The position numbers and the translations under genes are program-made. A stretch of DNA of 64,000 nt, taken from positions 1,364,001-1,428,000 of the forward strand of contig NZ_AP024702.1 in assembly GCF_037076345.1 (NCBI RefSeq), written 5' to 3'. Origin of the DNA: Haloferula helveola (GTDB lineage: Bacteria; Verrucomicrobiota; Verrucomicrobiia; Verrucomicrobiales; Akkermansiaceae). The notes under the pieces are model-generated. The model did no database searches. It saw only the letters and a list, made by a program, of their open reading frames with translations, and was not told where the DNA came from. Below, in pieces: positions 8,462 through 16,693 of the stretch; position 1 is the stretch's first letter; the number at the start of each line of letters is the position of its first letter.

Positions 8462-9549
8462 TTCAGGGTCGCCTCGACGGCGCTGCACACCCGCGCGGCG
8501 GCATCGGGAAGCGCGAGCGCCTTGGCCGCCGCCGACATGCGCTCCCGGGTTCCGGGTTGCAAGAGCTCAGAAATCCTCGCCCCGAGCGAGTCGACCGTGA
8601 GGTCGGCCTCCTGCTCGAGAAACGCCGCGCCGGCGTCGGCGAACACGCGTGCGTTGAAGGTCTGGTGATCGTCCGCCGCAAAGGGAAACGGCACGAGAAT
8701 CGAGGGCAAACCGAGATACGCGAGTTCCGTCATGCTCGACGCCCCCGACCGCGCCACAACGGCATCGGCCACCGCGTAGGCCGACGGCATGTCATCGCAA
8801 AATCCGACCACCCGGTAGCCGTCGCGTCCGCCGGCCTCGGCTTCGACCCGCTCCTGATCCCCCGGGCCGGCGATGTGAAGCACCTGAAGTTCCGGATCGA
8901 GCGGCGCCGAGGCGACCAGTGAGTTCAGCTTTCTCGCGCCCTGGCTTCCACCCATCACCAGCAACGTCGGCTTCGACGGATCCAGTCCCCACTTTTGCGC
9001 CGCCACCGCCCGATCGGGCAGCTCGCGCAGCTCCGCACGCACCGGCGTGCCGGTCACCACGCACTTCGCCTTGGTGAAGTGCTTGCAGGCCGCCTCCCAC
9101 CCGACCAGCGCCTCGCGACACCAGCGGCTCGTGAGCCGGTTCGCCTTGCCCGGAAGGGCATTGGAATCATGGACGAAGCCCGGCAATCCGAGCCGCTTGC
9201 CGGCCAGCACCGGCGGCAGCGACGTGAATCCGCCCATCCCGAGCACGGCATCCGCCCTGAAGTCCTTCAGCAGCCCCTTGCAGCGTCCGATCGTCTTCCA
9301 GAGGCTCAGGAGAAACGGCACCATCTTTGGCGAAAGCGTCGCCGGCTTCGGCAGCGCCGGGATCGTTTCGAACCGGTAGCCCGTGTACTTCCGGGACGCC
9401 TCCTGATCGATCTTCTTCTCGGAAACCAAGAGCAGCACCTCGCCGCCACGCGCCGTCCATTCCTCCGCCACCGCAAGCCCCGGGAAGAGATGTCCTCCCG
9501 TGCCGCCGCAGGCGATCACCAACCTCGGTTGCCCGGCGCGATGTTCCAT
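8458..9549 (-). CDS. murG: UDP-GlcNAc transferase MurG (lipid II synthase)
   Basis: MurG adds N-acetylglucosamine to lipid I on the inner membrane face. The 363-residue protein starts MEHRAGQPRLVIACGGTGGH; CGGTGGH near the N-terminus is the family's first glycine loop. GGSQGARKLN is the third, and ARSGASSMTELAYLG is the UDP-GlcNAc binding segment. The open frame extends 67 codons upstream, but ATG 9549 gives the normal MurG start. It is the first gene of the left dcw block. In conventional clusters ftsW precedes it, but here ftsW is 50 kb away, so murG needs its own promoter; 9550-9673 is the candidate region. Confidence 0.96.
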   Translation of the reverse strand: MEHRAGQPRLVIACGGTGGHLFPGLAVAEEWTARGGEVLLLVSEKKIDQEASRKYTGYRFETIPALPKPATLSPKMVPFLLSLWKTIGRCKGLLKDFRADAVLGMGGFTSLPPVLAGKRLGLPGFVHDSNALPGKANRLTSRWCREALVGWEAACKHFTKAKCVVTGTPVRAELRELPDRAVAAQKWGLDPSKPTLLVMGGSQGARKLNSLVASAPLDPELQVLHIAGPGDQERVEAEAGGRDGYRVVGFCDDMPSAYAVADAVVARSGASSMTELAYLGLPSILVPFPFAADDHQTFNARVFADAGAAFLEQEADLTVDSLGARISELLQPGTRERMSAAAKALALPDAAARVCSAVEATLK

Positions 9550-9610
9550 GTGCGAAGTCCCAATTTGCCACGCGCCTGTCCCGGACGCGCAACATGGGCG
9601 GACCATGCAA

Positions 9611-9633
9611 TATTTCCTGATTATCAGGCAATA
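9611..9633 (-). promoter_or_regulatory. 23-bp palindrome in the murG promoter region
   Basis: Positions 9611-9633 form an inverted repeat with 11-base arms around a single T. Its perfect core is CCTGAT-T-ATCAGG, with one mismatch further out. On the minus strand it lies between a possible -35 (TTGAGT) and a possible -10 (AAATAT) 17 bases apart, 60-90 bases before the murG start. The surrounding 124-base gap is AT-richer than its neighbours. An operator controlling the downstream dcw block is a plausible reading; the promoter boxes are weak matches. Confidence 0.4.
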
Positions 9634-9673
9634 CTCAAAACCCGGGAAGCTCGGGATTTCCGGCTCGGCCGGA

Positions 9674-9958
9674 TCAGCGTCGGGCCATCTGCTTGCGGAA
9701 AAGCGGCAGCAATTCGGCCTCCATCCACTCGAAGGCCGCTTCGAGGCCACCTTGCCGGTAGATCTCCCCGATCTTGGCCTCGACCCGGGTCGGCTGGCCG
9801 AAGGCGCTGAGGAAGTCGTTCGAAGTCAGACGGGTGAACCACTCGCCGTCCATTTTCCCGCGCTCCTGAAGGACCCAAGTGCGGGCGAACAGTGCCAGCA
9901 CGGCATCGCCGATCCATGCGCTCTCCCGCTCGGCCTTGATTTCGTCGTCCTTCTTCAT
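9674..9958 (-). CDS. Mini-ribonuclease III-like protein
   Basis: The 94-residue protein holds a compact RNase III-type helical domain with no double-stranded RNA-binding domain. AWIGDAVLALFAR matches the family signature (A-[YW]-I-G-D-A-V) carrying the catalytic Asp. VEAKIGEIYRQGGLEAA matches the second signature (EALIGAIYLDGGLEAA in ordinary RNase III) with its conserved Glu. Mini-III enzymes of Gram-positives mature 23S rRNA ends; whether this protein does so is unknown. The start is ATG 9958, 25 bases after the upstream lipoprotein gene; the frame is open further upstream without a better start. Length is short even for Mini-III (about 130-145 residues). Confidence 0.7.
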   Translation of the reverse strand: MKKDDEIKAERESAWIGDAVLALFARTWVLQERGKMDGEWFTRLTSNDFLSAFGQPTRVEAKIGEIYRQGGLEAAFEWMEAELLPLFRKQMARR

Positions 9959-9983
9959 CTGCGCGGCGAACCTGCGCCGAAGG

Positions 9984-10568
9984 TCACGGGGAAGCGAGTT
10001 TTTCCCGCCGCTCCTGCTCGAGCCGCTGACGCAGCCGTTGCTCGGAATCACCGTCCCAGTAGCCGGGCTTCAGCTCCATGAAAACACTTGAGTAGGGCAA
10101 GGCACTGGTGGTCCGGATCACCAGCACATCGAAGCTGCGCTGCGCGTCCTGCACCAAGGTCAGCAGCGAGTCCTGATCGAGCTCGGTCACTTCGTAGCCA
10201 TGCAAGGCGGAGTCCAGCTCGCCGCGGTAACTGTCGATGCCAGGAGCGAAATCATTTTCCACCGCCCGGAGTTCACGGGTCACGTAGATCTGCGGCCGCA
10301 CATGCTCGGTCCGCTCCAGAGTCTTGAGCACCTCGTCCAGCACGACCGGGATCGGTTGGTAGGAATTCACCTGTCGGGTTCCCGGCCGGCTGTGGGCCGG
10401 AAAAGAGCTCTCCGCAATAACGATCCAGTTTCGGTAGCCGAGTTGCGACGCCTGAACCTCCACCGCCGCTTTCCAGCCGCCGGCTCCGGAAGACCCCGGC
10501 CACGCGCCGCAGCCCGCCACCATAAGCGACAGCGGAACCCACAACCAGCAACCGAGGCGGACCTTCAC
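9984..10568 (-). CDS. RbsD/FucU-like protein exported as a lipoprotein
   Basis: The 194-residue protein has a signal peptide with a lipobox (LMVAG before Cys), so it is probably a membrane-anchored lipoprotein. The rest resembles the RbsD/FucU sugar mutarotase fold: LGYRNWIVIAESSFP corresponds to the LGH-D-V-DAG-P start of RbsD, and FDVLVIRTTSALPYSSVF to its QAVIRSGE-PYAN-I segment. RbsD and FucU interconvert sugar anomers in the cytoplasm, so an exported form is unusual. Start choice is uncertain: GTG 10568 gives the clean signal peptide but sits directly against a hairpin; TTG 10622 begins 2 bases after the phoH-like stop. Confidence 0.65.
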   Translation of the reverse strand: MKVRLGCWLWVPLSLMVAGCGAWPGSSGAGGWKAAVEVQASQLGYRNWIVIAESSFPAHSRPGTRQVNSYQPIPVVLDEVLKTLERTEHVRPQIYVTRELRAVENDFAPGIDSYRGELDSALHGYEVTELDQDSLLTLVQDAQRSFDVLVIRTTSALPYSSVFMELKPGYWDGDSEQRLRQRLEQERREKLASP

Positions 10569-10593
10569 GGGGAGCAGTAAATCCCTGCTCCCC
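10569..10593 (-). repeat. Perfect 9-bp hairpin abutting a start codon
   Basis: GGGGAGCAG and CTGCTCCCC flank a 7-base loop, forming a perfect stem immediately upstream of the GTG proposed as the start of the RbsD-like lipoprotein. No T run follows on either strand, so it is not a standard terminator. If transcribed it would fold right before the start codon and could limit initiation, or it may mean that the real start lies further upstream. Confidence 0.5.
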
Positions 10594-10626
10594 GAAGCTG
10601 TCAATCGGCGGTCCGTCGCCAAGCGG

Positions 10627-12147
10627 TCACATCAGGGTGGCCCCGGCCTCGGCCAGCTCCGACCGCTCACCGCGACTCAAGGGCACGTGAGCCACGAACG
10701 GCTGACCTTTCAGGCGGTTGCGGGTGTAGACCAGCCCGTTGCTGCGGCTGTCGACGTACGGATTGTCGATCTGGGCGGGGTCGCCGACCATCACCAGCTT
10801 CGACTCCCGTGACATCCGCGTGACTACTGTCTTGGCCTCCTGCGGCGTGAGCTGCTGGGCCTCGTCGAGAACGAAGAACCGGTTCGGGATCGAACGGCCG
10901 CGGATGTAGGCAAGCGCCTCGATCTCGATGATACCCTGCTCGAGCAGCATCTCATAAGGCTTCTTCACCGACGGATCCGCAGGCTTCTGCTTGCGACGCG
11001 GGCCCGTCGTCTTCGGCGGACGCATCAGGAGATCAAGGGCATCGTGAATCGGCTGCAGCCAAGGCCGCATCTTCTCCTCGAGTGTCCCGGGCAGGAAACC
11101 GAGCTGCTCACCCATCGCCACCACGGGGCGACTGACGGTCAAGCCGTTGTACTTGCGGTTGAACATCTCGTGCAGTCCGGCGGCCACGGCCACCAGGGTC
11201 TTGCCGGTGCCGGCGTGTCCATAGCAGGTCACCAGCGAGATATCGGGATTGAGCAAGGCATCGACGAGGCAACGTTGGCCGAGATTGAGTGGCTTCAGCG
11301 CGATCCCGTCCGGGATCTTCAGCACCTCCGGAATCTGCAGTCTCACGAGGCGCCCCTCGCTGGCGAGGCGGGCCGGCATCGTCTGCTTCTCGGCCGCTTC
11401 GAGCAGCACATACTGGTTGAGCACCACCTCGGGCCGCCGCTCGTGCGGAATCACCAGCTCTCCCGAACTGGCAAAGCGCTGCAGCTCGCTGCTGTCGACC
11501 TGAATACGACGGATATCGTAGCTCGTGACCTCGCGCGGGTCGACCTTGTCATTGAGATAGTCCTCGCAGTCGATCCCGACCGCGCGCGCCTTGAGCTGGA
11601 GATTGATGTCCTTGGTCACCAGCGTCACCGGAGCCCGGTTGTTCTGCATGACCAGCAGCGTCGCCGCCATGATCCGGTGATCGACCCTTTCGCGATCGGG
11701 GAACACCCGGTGGAAGCGGTCGAGAGCTTCCGAGTTCTTCGGGCAGCTGGCCGGATCGTAGATCACCATCCGAAGCGTTCCCCCTCCTTCGGTCGGAACA
11801 CCGGAGGTGATGGCCGAGGAACTCGAGAACAGCTCCGTCAGCATCCGGTGCACCCGACGGGCGTTCGCCCCTCGCTCGGACTGCTCGCTCTTGAAACGGT
11901 CCAGCTCGGCAAGCACATCGACCGGAATGCAGATGTGGTGCTCCTGGAAGCGGTTGAGACAGCTCGGATCGTGGATCAGCACGTTCGTATCGAGCACGAA
12001 GTTCTTCACCGCTTGGGATGGCGCCTTGAGCCCGAAGTCGAGTGCTGTCGCCCGTTTTCGACTCCCTGTCTTCCGCGCCTTTCCTCCCGGCGACCCTTTC
12101 TTTTGGTCAATCGCTTGGGCCTGGGAGTCATCGATGCGGTCGATCAT
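10627..12147 (-). CDS. PIN-PhoH family ATPase/ribonuclease
   Basis: This 506-residue protein combines a PIN nuclease domain (about 48-185; FVLDTNVLIHDPSC carries the first acidic residue, then VLAELDRFK) with a PhoH-type P-loop ATPase (about 270-500). The Walker A motif is GHAGTGKT near residue 308, with a Walker B-like FFVLDEAQQL later. Members of this PhoH2/YlaK class are proposed RNA-acting helicase-nucleases. The N-terminal 40 residues are basic and low in complexity. The start is ATG 12147. The RbsD-like and RNase III-like genes follow closely, so an RNA-processing operon is possible. Confidence 0.9.
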   Translation of the reverse strand: MIDRIDDSQAQAIDQKKGSPGGKARKTGSRKRATALDFGLKAPSQAVKNFVLDTNVLIHDPSCLNRFQEHHICIPVDVLAELDRFKSEQSERGANARRVHRMLTELFSSSSAITSGVPTEGGGTLRMVIYDPASCPKNSEALDRFHRVFPDRERVDHRIMAATLLVMQNNRAPVTLVTKDINLQLKARAVGIDCEDYLNDKVDPREVTSYDIRRIQVDSSELQRFASSGELVIPHERRPEVVLNQYVLLEAAEKQTMPARLASEGRLVRLQIPEVLKIPDGIALKPLNLGQRCLVDALLNPDISLVTCYGHAGTGKTLVAVAAGLHEMFNRKYNGLTVSRPVVAMGEQLGFLPGTLEEKMRPWLQPIHDALDLLMRPPKTTGPRRKQKPADPSVKKPYEMLLEQGIIEIEALAYIRGRSIPNRFFVLDEAQQLTPQEAKTVVTRMSRESKLVMVGDPAQIDNPYVDSRSNGLVYTRNRLKGQPFVAHVPLSRGERSELAEAGATLM

Positions 12148-12315
12148 GGAATGGATTCGGGGTTAAGGTTGAACGGGAATCAGAAGACGACGGTTAAGCA
12201 GGGACGAAGGACCGGACCGTCACCGGGCTCCGTCAGTCCGCGACACGGCGGAAATCTAAAACCTGAAATAATCAAGCTATCCGAAGTATTGCGTCCGCCG
12301 TGCGAATGGCAATCT
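12148..12315 (-). promoter_or_regulatory. Gap between menE and the phoH-like gene, likely phoH promoter
   Basis: These 168 bases contain an AT-richer stretch at about 12255-12295 and no open frame. On the minus strand this stretch would lie 110-150 bases before the PIN-PhoH start. No clear -35/-10 pair, terminator hairpin or riboswitch is visible. Confidence 0.25.
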
Positions 12316-13410
12316 TCAATTTGTGCCGATTGGGAAGTTTTCCGACAGTTCGGCCCGCAGCACCTTGCCGATGCCACTGCGGGGGATGCGATCCACGCGA
12401 ACCACCGCTCCGATCCGCTCCGGGCCGGGACTTTTTCCGTTGTATGCCGCCACCCGGCGTTCGGTCTCCGCGATCATTCCGCGATCTTCCACCACCGCCA
12501 CCAACCGGTGTCCCTGCCGGGCGTCCGGAACGGCGATCACCACTGCCCCCGACGACCCCAAGCGGCGCTCGACCGCCTCGGGGTCCACCAATTCTCCCAG
12601 GATTTTCACCATCGAGTCGATCCGGCCCACAACACTCAAGCCGTCCGGACCAACCGCTCCCGCGTCACCCGTCGCATACCACTCCCCTGCACTTTCCTCG
12701 AATCTCCAGCCGTCACCCGTGTCCAACAACTGGCCCGAGAAAAGCGATGCGCCGCGGATCGACAAACGCCCGTCCTCCGCCGCCGAGACCTCCCAGTGCG
12801 GGAGGATTCCGATCGGGCCGGTCAAATACGGCTCGTGCAGTAGTTCCGGAGATTGCGTAGCGATCTGCGACCCCGCCTCGGTCATGCCGTAGCTCGCCAG
12901 AACAGGCCAACCCAACTTCCTCGCCCGCCGCCCTTCATCTTGGGCGAGCACACCTCCTCCGACCACGACGGTCCTGAGACCGGCAGGCGCCGCGAGTCCC
13001 GCCGCCACAAGATCGTGAATCTGGGTGGGCACGAGCGACAGATGGTTGACTCCCCTTTCCGCAACCCACGCGGGAAAGCGTGCGGCGTCCCACCTCGACG
13101 GTGCCACCTCAAGCCGGGCGCCGGCCTCGAAGGCCCTTGCGGCAACTCCGAAACCGCCCACATGGAACAAAGGCAGCGCCAGACCCCAGACATCGTCGGG
13201 TCGCACGCCAAGATGACGGTTCACCATCGCGGCCGAAAGCAGCAGCGCGTCGCGCCCGAGGCCGATCCAGCGGGGACGGCCGCTCGAACCCGAAGTCCGG
13301 AACCAGACCAAACCCAGCGGATCCGCCGACGGATCAGGCAGCACCGCCCCCGGAGCCACCGGTTCCGCCGTCGCCCAGAAGGCGGGGTCCGTCAGTCGAG
13401 TCGCTTCCAT
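12316..13410 (-). CDS. menE: o-Succinylbenzoate--CoA ligase MenE (short form)
   Basis: MenE activates o-succinylbenzoate with ATP and CoA in menaquinone synthesis. The 364-residue protein carries the adenylating-enzyme core: P-loop FRTSGSSGRPRWIG near residue 40, YGMTEAGSQIA, YATGDAG, the hinge region (GRIDSMVKILGE) and the catalytic lysine in SGIGKVLR near the C-terminus. It lacks about 100 residues of the N-terminal lobe found in E. coli or Bacillus MenE (about 450-490 residues). ATG 13410 lies 19 bases inside the end of menC, a coupling overlap that fits the menA-menC-menE order. Identity rests on the fold and on menC and menA next to it. Confidence 0.88.
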   Translation of the reverse strand: MEATRLTDPAFWATAEPVAPGAVLPDPSADPLGLVWFRTSGSSGRPRWIGLGRDALLLSAAMVNRHLGVRPDDVWGLALPLFHVGGFGVAARAFEAGARLEVAPSRWDAARFPAWVAERGVNHLSLVPTQIHDLVAAGLAAPAGLRTVVVGGGVLAQDEGRRARKLGWPVLASYGMTEAGSQIATQSPELLHEPYLTGPIGILPHWEVSAAEDGRLSIRGASLFSGQLLDTGDGWRFEESAGEWYATGDAGAVGPDGLSVVGRIDSMVKILGELVDPEAVERRLGSSGAVVIAVPDARQGHRLVAVVEDRGMIAETERRVAAYNGKSPGPERIGAVVRVDRIPRSGIGKVLRAELSENFPIGTN

Positions 13411-14351
13411 GGCAATCGCTCCAACAGGTCGTCGAATCCCAGCCCGGTTCCACCGGGTGGCTTGAAGGCCGGCGACCAACGGCCGAGGCGTTCCGAGAAG
13501 GGACACGGGGTGAAAAGTTGATGGGTCTGCAGGCCGCAGATGCCAACCAACCCGGGGAACTGGACGTTCAGCTTGGCGGCCTCCCAAGCCGCGAAACACT
13601 GCCCGAGCGGATGCTCCATGTAGCTGGTCACCACGACCTGCTGGCCACGGCCCGCCGCGGCTTCCGCCAACAGCCACGGCTCGTCGACCGCCGGCTTGAT
13701 CACCATCACCTGCGCCGCCGAGCACAGCGGAGCCGCCTCACGATCCACCGCCAGCGGCACCCCGGTTTCCCGCCGGAGCGCCTTCCAACCCTCCTCCGAG
13801 TACGGGCACGGATCTTCGAGGAAATCCAGTCGCTGCCGGAGTTCGGCAGGCAGCCCGGCAACGAAATCGACGGCCTCTTCCGCAGTCGGGCTTTCGTTGA
13901 AGTCGATCCGCCAACGGGTCGACGGATGCCGCTCCATCGTTTCCCGCAGGTAGGCCGACTCGGCCGACAAGTCGCGGCCGGCCTTCATCTTGATCCGCGT
14001 GAACCCCTTCTCGACCGCGCTGTCCGCAATCCGCTCGTCATGCCACGGCAAAGTCGCGTGGCTCTCGGGAATATCGATCTCCTCCAGCAGCGGGTCACCG
14101 ATGAAGCGAGCGTCGGCATCCTCTTTCGCACAGCGGATCGCCCGCCGGACGATCGGCCACCGTCGGGCGCCGTTCAGGTCGGCGAGGCACTTGGCGAGAT
14201 CCGGATCACCGAGTTCAGGCCACGGTTGGATGCATGCGAAGCCGTCATCGATCCGCAGAAGCACGCCCCGATGCGTCCGGCGGGTGCTCTTCGAGTTCAA
14301 CGGCTGGCGCGCCGTCAGCTCGTAATTCCAGTACCAGATCTCCTCGGCCAC
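13392..14351 (-). CDS. menC: o-Succinylbenzoate synthase MenC
   Basis: MenC dehydrates SHCHC to o-succinylbenzoate, the step before MenE. The 319-residue protein is an enolase-superfamily member: catalytic lysine motif RIKMKAG, metal ligands in RIDFNES and DFLEDP, a third acidic position in LAVDRE and a second lysine in VMVIKPA. The start is GTG 14351, 30 bases after the menA stop; no nearby ATG gives the normal N-terminus. The gene overlaps menE by 19 bases. Confidence 0.9.
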   Translation of the reverse strand: MAEEIWYWNYELTARQPLNSKSTRRTHRGVLLRIDDGFACIQPWPELGDPDLAKCLADLNGARRWPIVRRAIRCAKEDADARFIGDPLLEEIDIPESHATLPWHDERIADSAVEKGFTRIKMKAGRDLSAESAYLRETMERHPSTRWRIDFNESPTAEEAVDFVAGLPAELRQRLDFLEDPCPYSEEGWKALRRETGVPLAVDREAAPLCSAAQVMVIKPAVDEPWLLAEAAAGRGQQVVVTSYMEHPLGQCFAAWEAAKLNVQFPGLVGICGLQTHQLFTPCPFSERLGRWSPAFKPPGGTGLGFDDLLERLPWKRLD

Positions 14352-14381
14352 GCCGCAGACTCGCCGTCGGCGTGGCGCGGA

Positions 14382-15296
14382 TCAACCGCGAATGGGAGCC
14401 ATCGCGGCAACCGCGTGGAAGATTCCGGCGAACGCGACGAGCTGCAGGGCCGACAGCGCCAGCAGGCGGTTCATTCCCGGCCCCTCTTCCATGCTCAACG
14501 CTCCCCAGGAAATCCGGGTGCCGAGGGACCAGAGCGGAATGGTGGCGACCATCAGCCACGGGAGACCGAGGAAAATCCAAACGATCCCCAACAGCGCGGC
14601 GAGCTTGATCTCACCCCAGATCATCAGCCGCGCCGGCTTCGGCCCCCATCGGACCGCCAATGTATGTTTACCAGTCGAAGCGTCCTCCACCCGGTCCCGC
14701 AGGTTATTGATCGAGATCAGCACGCTCGAAAGCAATCCGACCTGGGCGCCGAGGAGCACCGCCTCGGCCCGCCACTCGAGCGTCTGGATGTAGACCGTGC
14801 CGGTCACCGCGACGAGTCCGAAGAACAGCAGCACGAACAGCTCGCCGAGACCGCGGTAGGCCAGTGGCACGGGACCGCCGGTGTAGCCGTAGGCCAGATA
14901 CATCGACGGCAAGCCGATGGCGACCACCGGCCAGCCCGCGGCTCGGTAGAGAATGACGCCGCAGACTACAGCCAGAGCCAGAAAAACCCCGCCACTGAGC
15001 AGAACCGCGCCGGGTCTCATCTGCCCGCTCGCGGTGACGCGCTGCGGACCGACCCGCCTTTCGGTGTCGGCACCCTTGCGGTGATCGATCGCATCGTTGA
15101 AGAAATTCGTCGCGATCTGGATGAATACCGCCCCGAGCACCGTGCAGACGGCAAGCGTTCCATCCCACGAGCCGGTCAGGATCCAAGCCAGCACGGTCCC
15201 GACCCACACCGGCACCACCGCGGCGGGAAGCGTCTTCGGTCGGGTGGCGAGGAGGAACGGTCGGAGCACGCCGGAAGAAAGCGACCGACCGGGCAT
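14382..15296 (-). CDS. menA: DHNA polyprenyltransferase MenA
   Basis: MenA attaches the isoprenoid tail to 1,4-dihydroxy-2-naphthoate in the inner membrane. The 304-residue protein is a UbiA-family integral membrane enzyme with about 8-9 hydrophobic helices. NFFNDAIDHRKGAD carries the first Asp-rich motif, followed by RVTASGQM typical of MenA, and INNLRDRVEDASTGK carries the second. The start is ATG 15296. A strong terminator lies just upstream, so menA begins its own transcript (menA-menC-menE). The prenyl donor may come from the synthase at 31322-32251. Confidence 0.93.
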   Translation of the reverse strand: MPGRSLSSGVLRPFLLATRPKTLPAAVVPVWVGTVLAWILTGSWDGTLAVCTVLGAVFIQIATNFFNDAIDHRKGADTERRVGPQRVTASGQMRPGAVLLSGGVFLALAVVCGVILYRAAGWPVVAIGLPSMYLAYGYTGGPVPLAYRGLGELFVLLFFGLVAVTGTVYIQTLEWRAEAVLLGAQVGLLSSVLISINNLRDRVEDASTGKHTLAVRWGPKPARLMIWGEIKLAALLGIVWIFLGLPWLMVATIPLWSLGTRISWGALSMEEGPGMNRLLALSALQLVAFAGIFHAVAAMAPIRG

Positions 15297-15302
15297 TCCG
15301 CC

Positions 15303-15340
15303 AACAAAAAGCCGCTCCGGCGCCTGGGCACCGGAGCGGC
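15303..15340 (-). terminator. Rho-independent terminator
   Basis: On the minus strand a perfect 10-base stem (GCCGCTCCGG/CCGGAGCGGC, arms 15331-15340 and 15311-15320, loop of 10) is followed directly by TTTTT. It starts 27 bases after the stop of the outer membrane barrel gene at 15367 and ends before menA, separating the two transcripts. Confidence 0.92.
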
Positions 15341-15366
15341 GGGATGAATCGGGTCAGCCGTAAGGA

Positions 15367-16557
15367 TCAGAATTCCTTGCCGACCTTCCAGGCGACGTAG
15401 TGGCCCTCGCTGTCGTCACCGAAGCGGCCTTCATACTGAAGCACGGTGTTCCAACCGCTGCGGTCGCAGTAGAAGCCGAGTCCGGCACCGGCAACGATTA
15501 CGTCCTCCTCGTTCCCCGCAAGGGGGAGACCGAACAGCGTGTCGACGTCGTCCTCGAACTCGTGCTCCCAGCCCACGCGGAACTGCGGGACCAGCGTGCC
15601 GCCGCTCAACTGGATCGGGATCGACACGTGGTAGCCCACGGTCGACACCAGCGACTGGTAATCGACACCCGGAATGCCGATGGCGACCGGGAACAGCGTG
15701 TAGTTGTCAATTTCGCCATCGATGTAGCGCAGGCCGATGTGCGGCCCGTGAACGATGCTGCTGCTGTCGAAGTTGATACCGGTATTGAAGTTCAGCGTGT
15801 GCGCGCTGCCGTCAGGTGAGCCGGTCAGACCTCCGAGCAGCTGCATGTCGTAGGACATGTCGCTGTAGCCGTAGAGGAAGTCGGCCCAGAAGTCCGCCGA
15901 ACCCAGCGCGTCTTCCTTGTAGTAGGACACGTAAGGCATGATCGAGAGCGTATCGACATCGGTGCTGGCGATCGGGAAACCGAAGATCGACAGATCCATG
16001 TCGGTGCTGGCTCCGGTAAGCGCGAGACCGAGGCGCCAGTTCTCACCGATGCGACGATCGGCTCCGATGGTGCCGCCCCAGACGTCGATCTCGGTATCGG
16101 CACGCACGATGATCGGCACCGGCGGCGGAACGAAGGTCGACTGCGGCGGACGCTGCGGACGGAAAATGGTGAACTGCCGGTCATACTCTTCGGTGTAGTA
16201 GAAGAGGCTGCCGTAGATCTCCCAGCAGGACTTCTCGGTCATCACGATCGGCTCCTTGGCCATACCGCCTTTCGCCATGCCTCCCTTGGCACTCGGAGCG
16301 GGCGCAGGCACCGTGGTGCTGCGTTCCCAGCGGTCCTGCCCTGCGCGCAGGCGGAACAAGCGGTCTCCGACGTCGCGGGTGATGGTGCGGTTGGTCGTCA
16401 GACCTGCGTCCCGGTTGCCTTGATTGAGCAACAGGAACTCATCAATGATCGGACCCTCCCGCTCCCGGACCTGGCCTGCGGCCGGAATCGCGAGGGCGCA
16501 AGCGAGGAGACCGGCGGCGACAAAGGTCGAGCCTGGCTGTAGTACGTTGGTTTTCAT
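15367..16557 (-). CDS. Autotransporter-type outer membrane beta-barrel protein
   Basis: The 396-residue protein has a signal peptide (about 1-28, ending AIPAAGQ) and a C-terminal barrel of about 270 residues with alternating aromatic strands. It ends in Phe (KVGKEF), typical of outer membrane barrels. Ahead of the barrel lies KGGMAKGGMAK, also present in the paralogue just upstream. A shared segment RDVGDRLFRLR precedes it. It resembles the autotransporter barrel family but has no evident passenger domain, so a surface or porin-like role is as likely as secretion. It is followed by a strong terminator. Confidence 0.8.
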   Translation of the reverse strand: MKTNVLQPGSTFVAAGLLACALAIPAAGQVREREGPIIDEFLLLNQGNRDAGLTTNRTITRDVGDRLFRLRAGQDRWERSTTVPAPAPSAKGGMAKGGMAKEPIVMTEKSCWEIYGSLFYYTEEYDRQFTIFRPQRPPQSTFVPPPVPIIVRADTEIDVWGGTIGADRRIGENWRLGLALTGASTDMDLSIFGFPIASTDVDTLSIMPYVSYYKEDALGSADFWADFLYGYSDMSYDMQLLGGLTGSPDGSAHTLNFNTGINFDSSSIVHGPHIGLRYIDGEIDNYTLFPVAIGIPGVDYQSLVSTVGYHVSIPIQLSGGTLVPQFRVGWEHEFEDDVDTLFGLPLAGNEEDVIVAGAGLGFYCDRSGWNTVLQYEGRFGDDSEGHYVAWKVGKEF

Positions 16558-16619
16558 GGTTTTGCTGAAGAGAGAAACATCTTCAGGCTGAAGCCTAGCA
16601 GCATGCCTCCAAAACGCTC

Positions 16620-16660
16620 AAGGGGAAAAGGAGAGCGCAATTGCCACTCCTTTTCCCCTT
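16620..16660 (-). terminator. Perfect 14-bp hairpin between the two barrel genes
   Basis: AAGGGGAAAAGGAG (16620-16633) and its exact complement (16647-16660) flank a 13-base loop containing GCAATTGC. It begins 33 bases after the stop of the VWA-barrel gene. The following minus-strand sequence is GAGCGTTTTGG, so the T run is short and displaced. It may be an inefficient terminator that sets the ratio of the two barrel proteins, or an mRNA-stabilising 3' hairpin. Confidence 0.6.
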
Positions 16661-16693
16661 GGTAGATGGGTATCCGGTCCGGACCGGCCGGAA

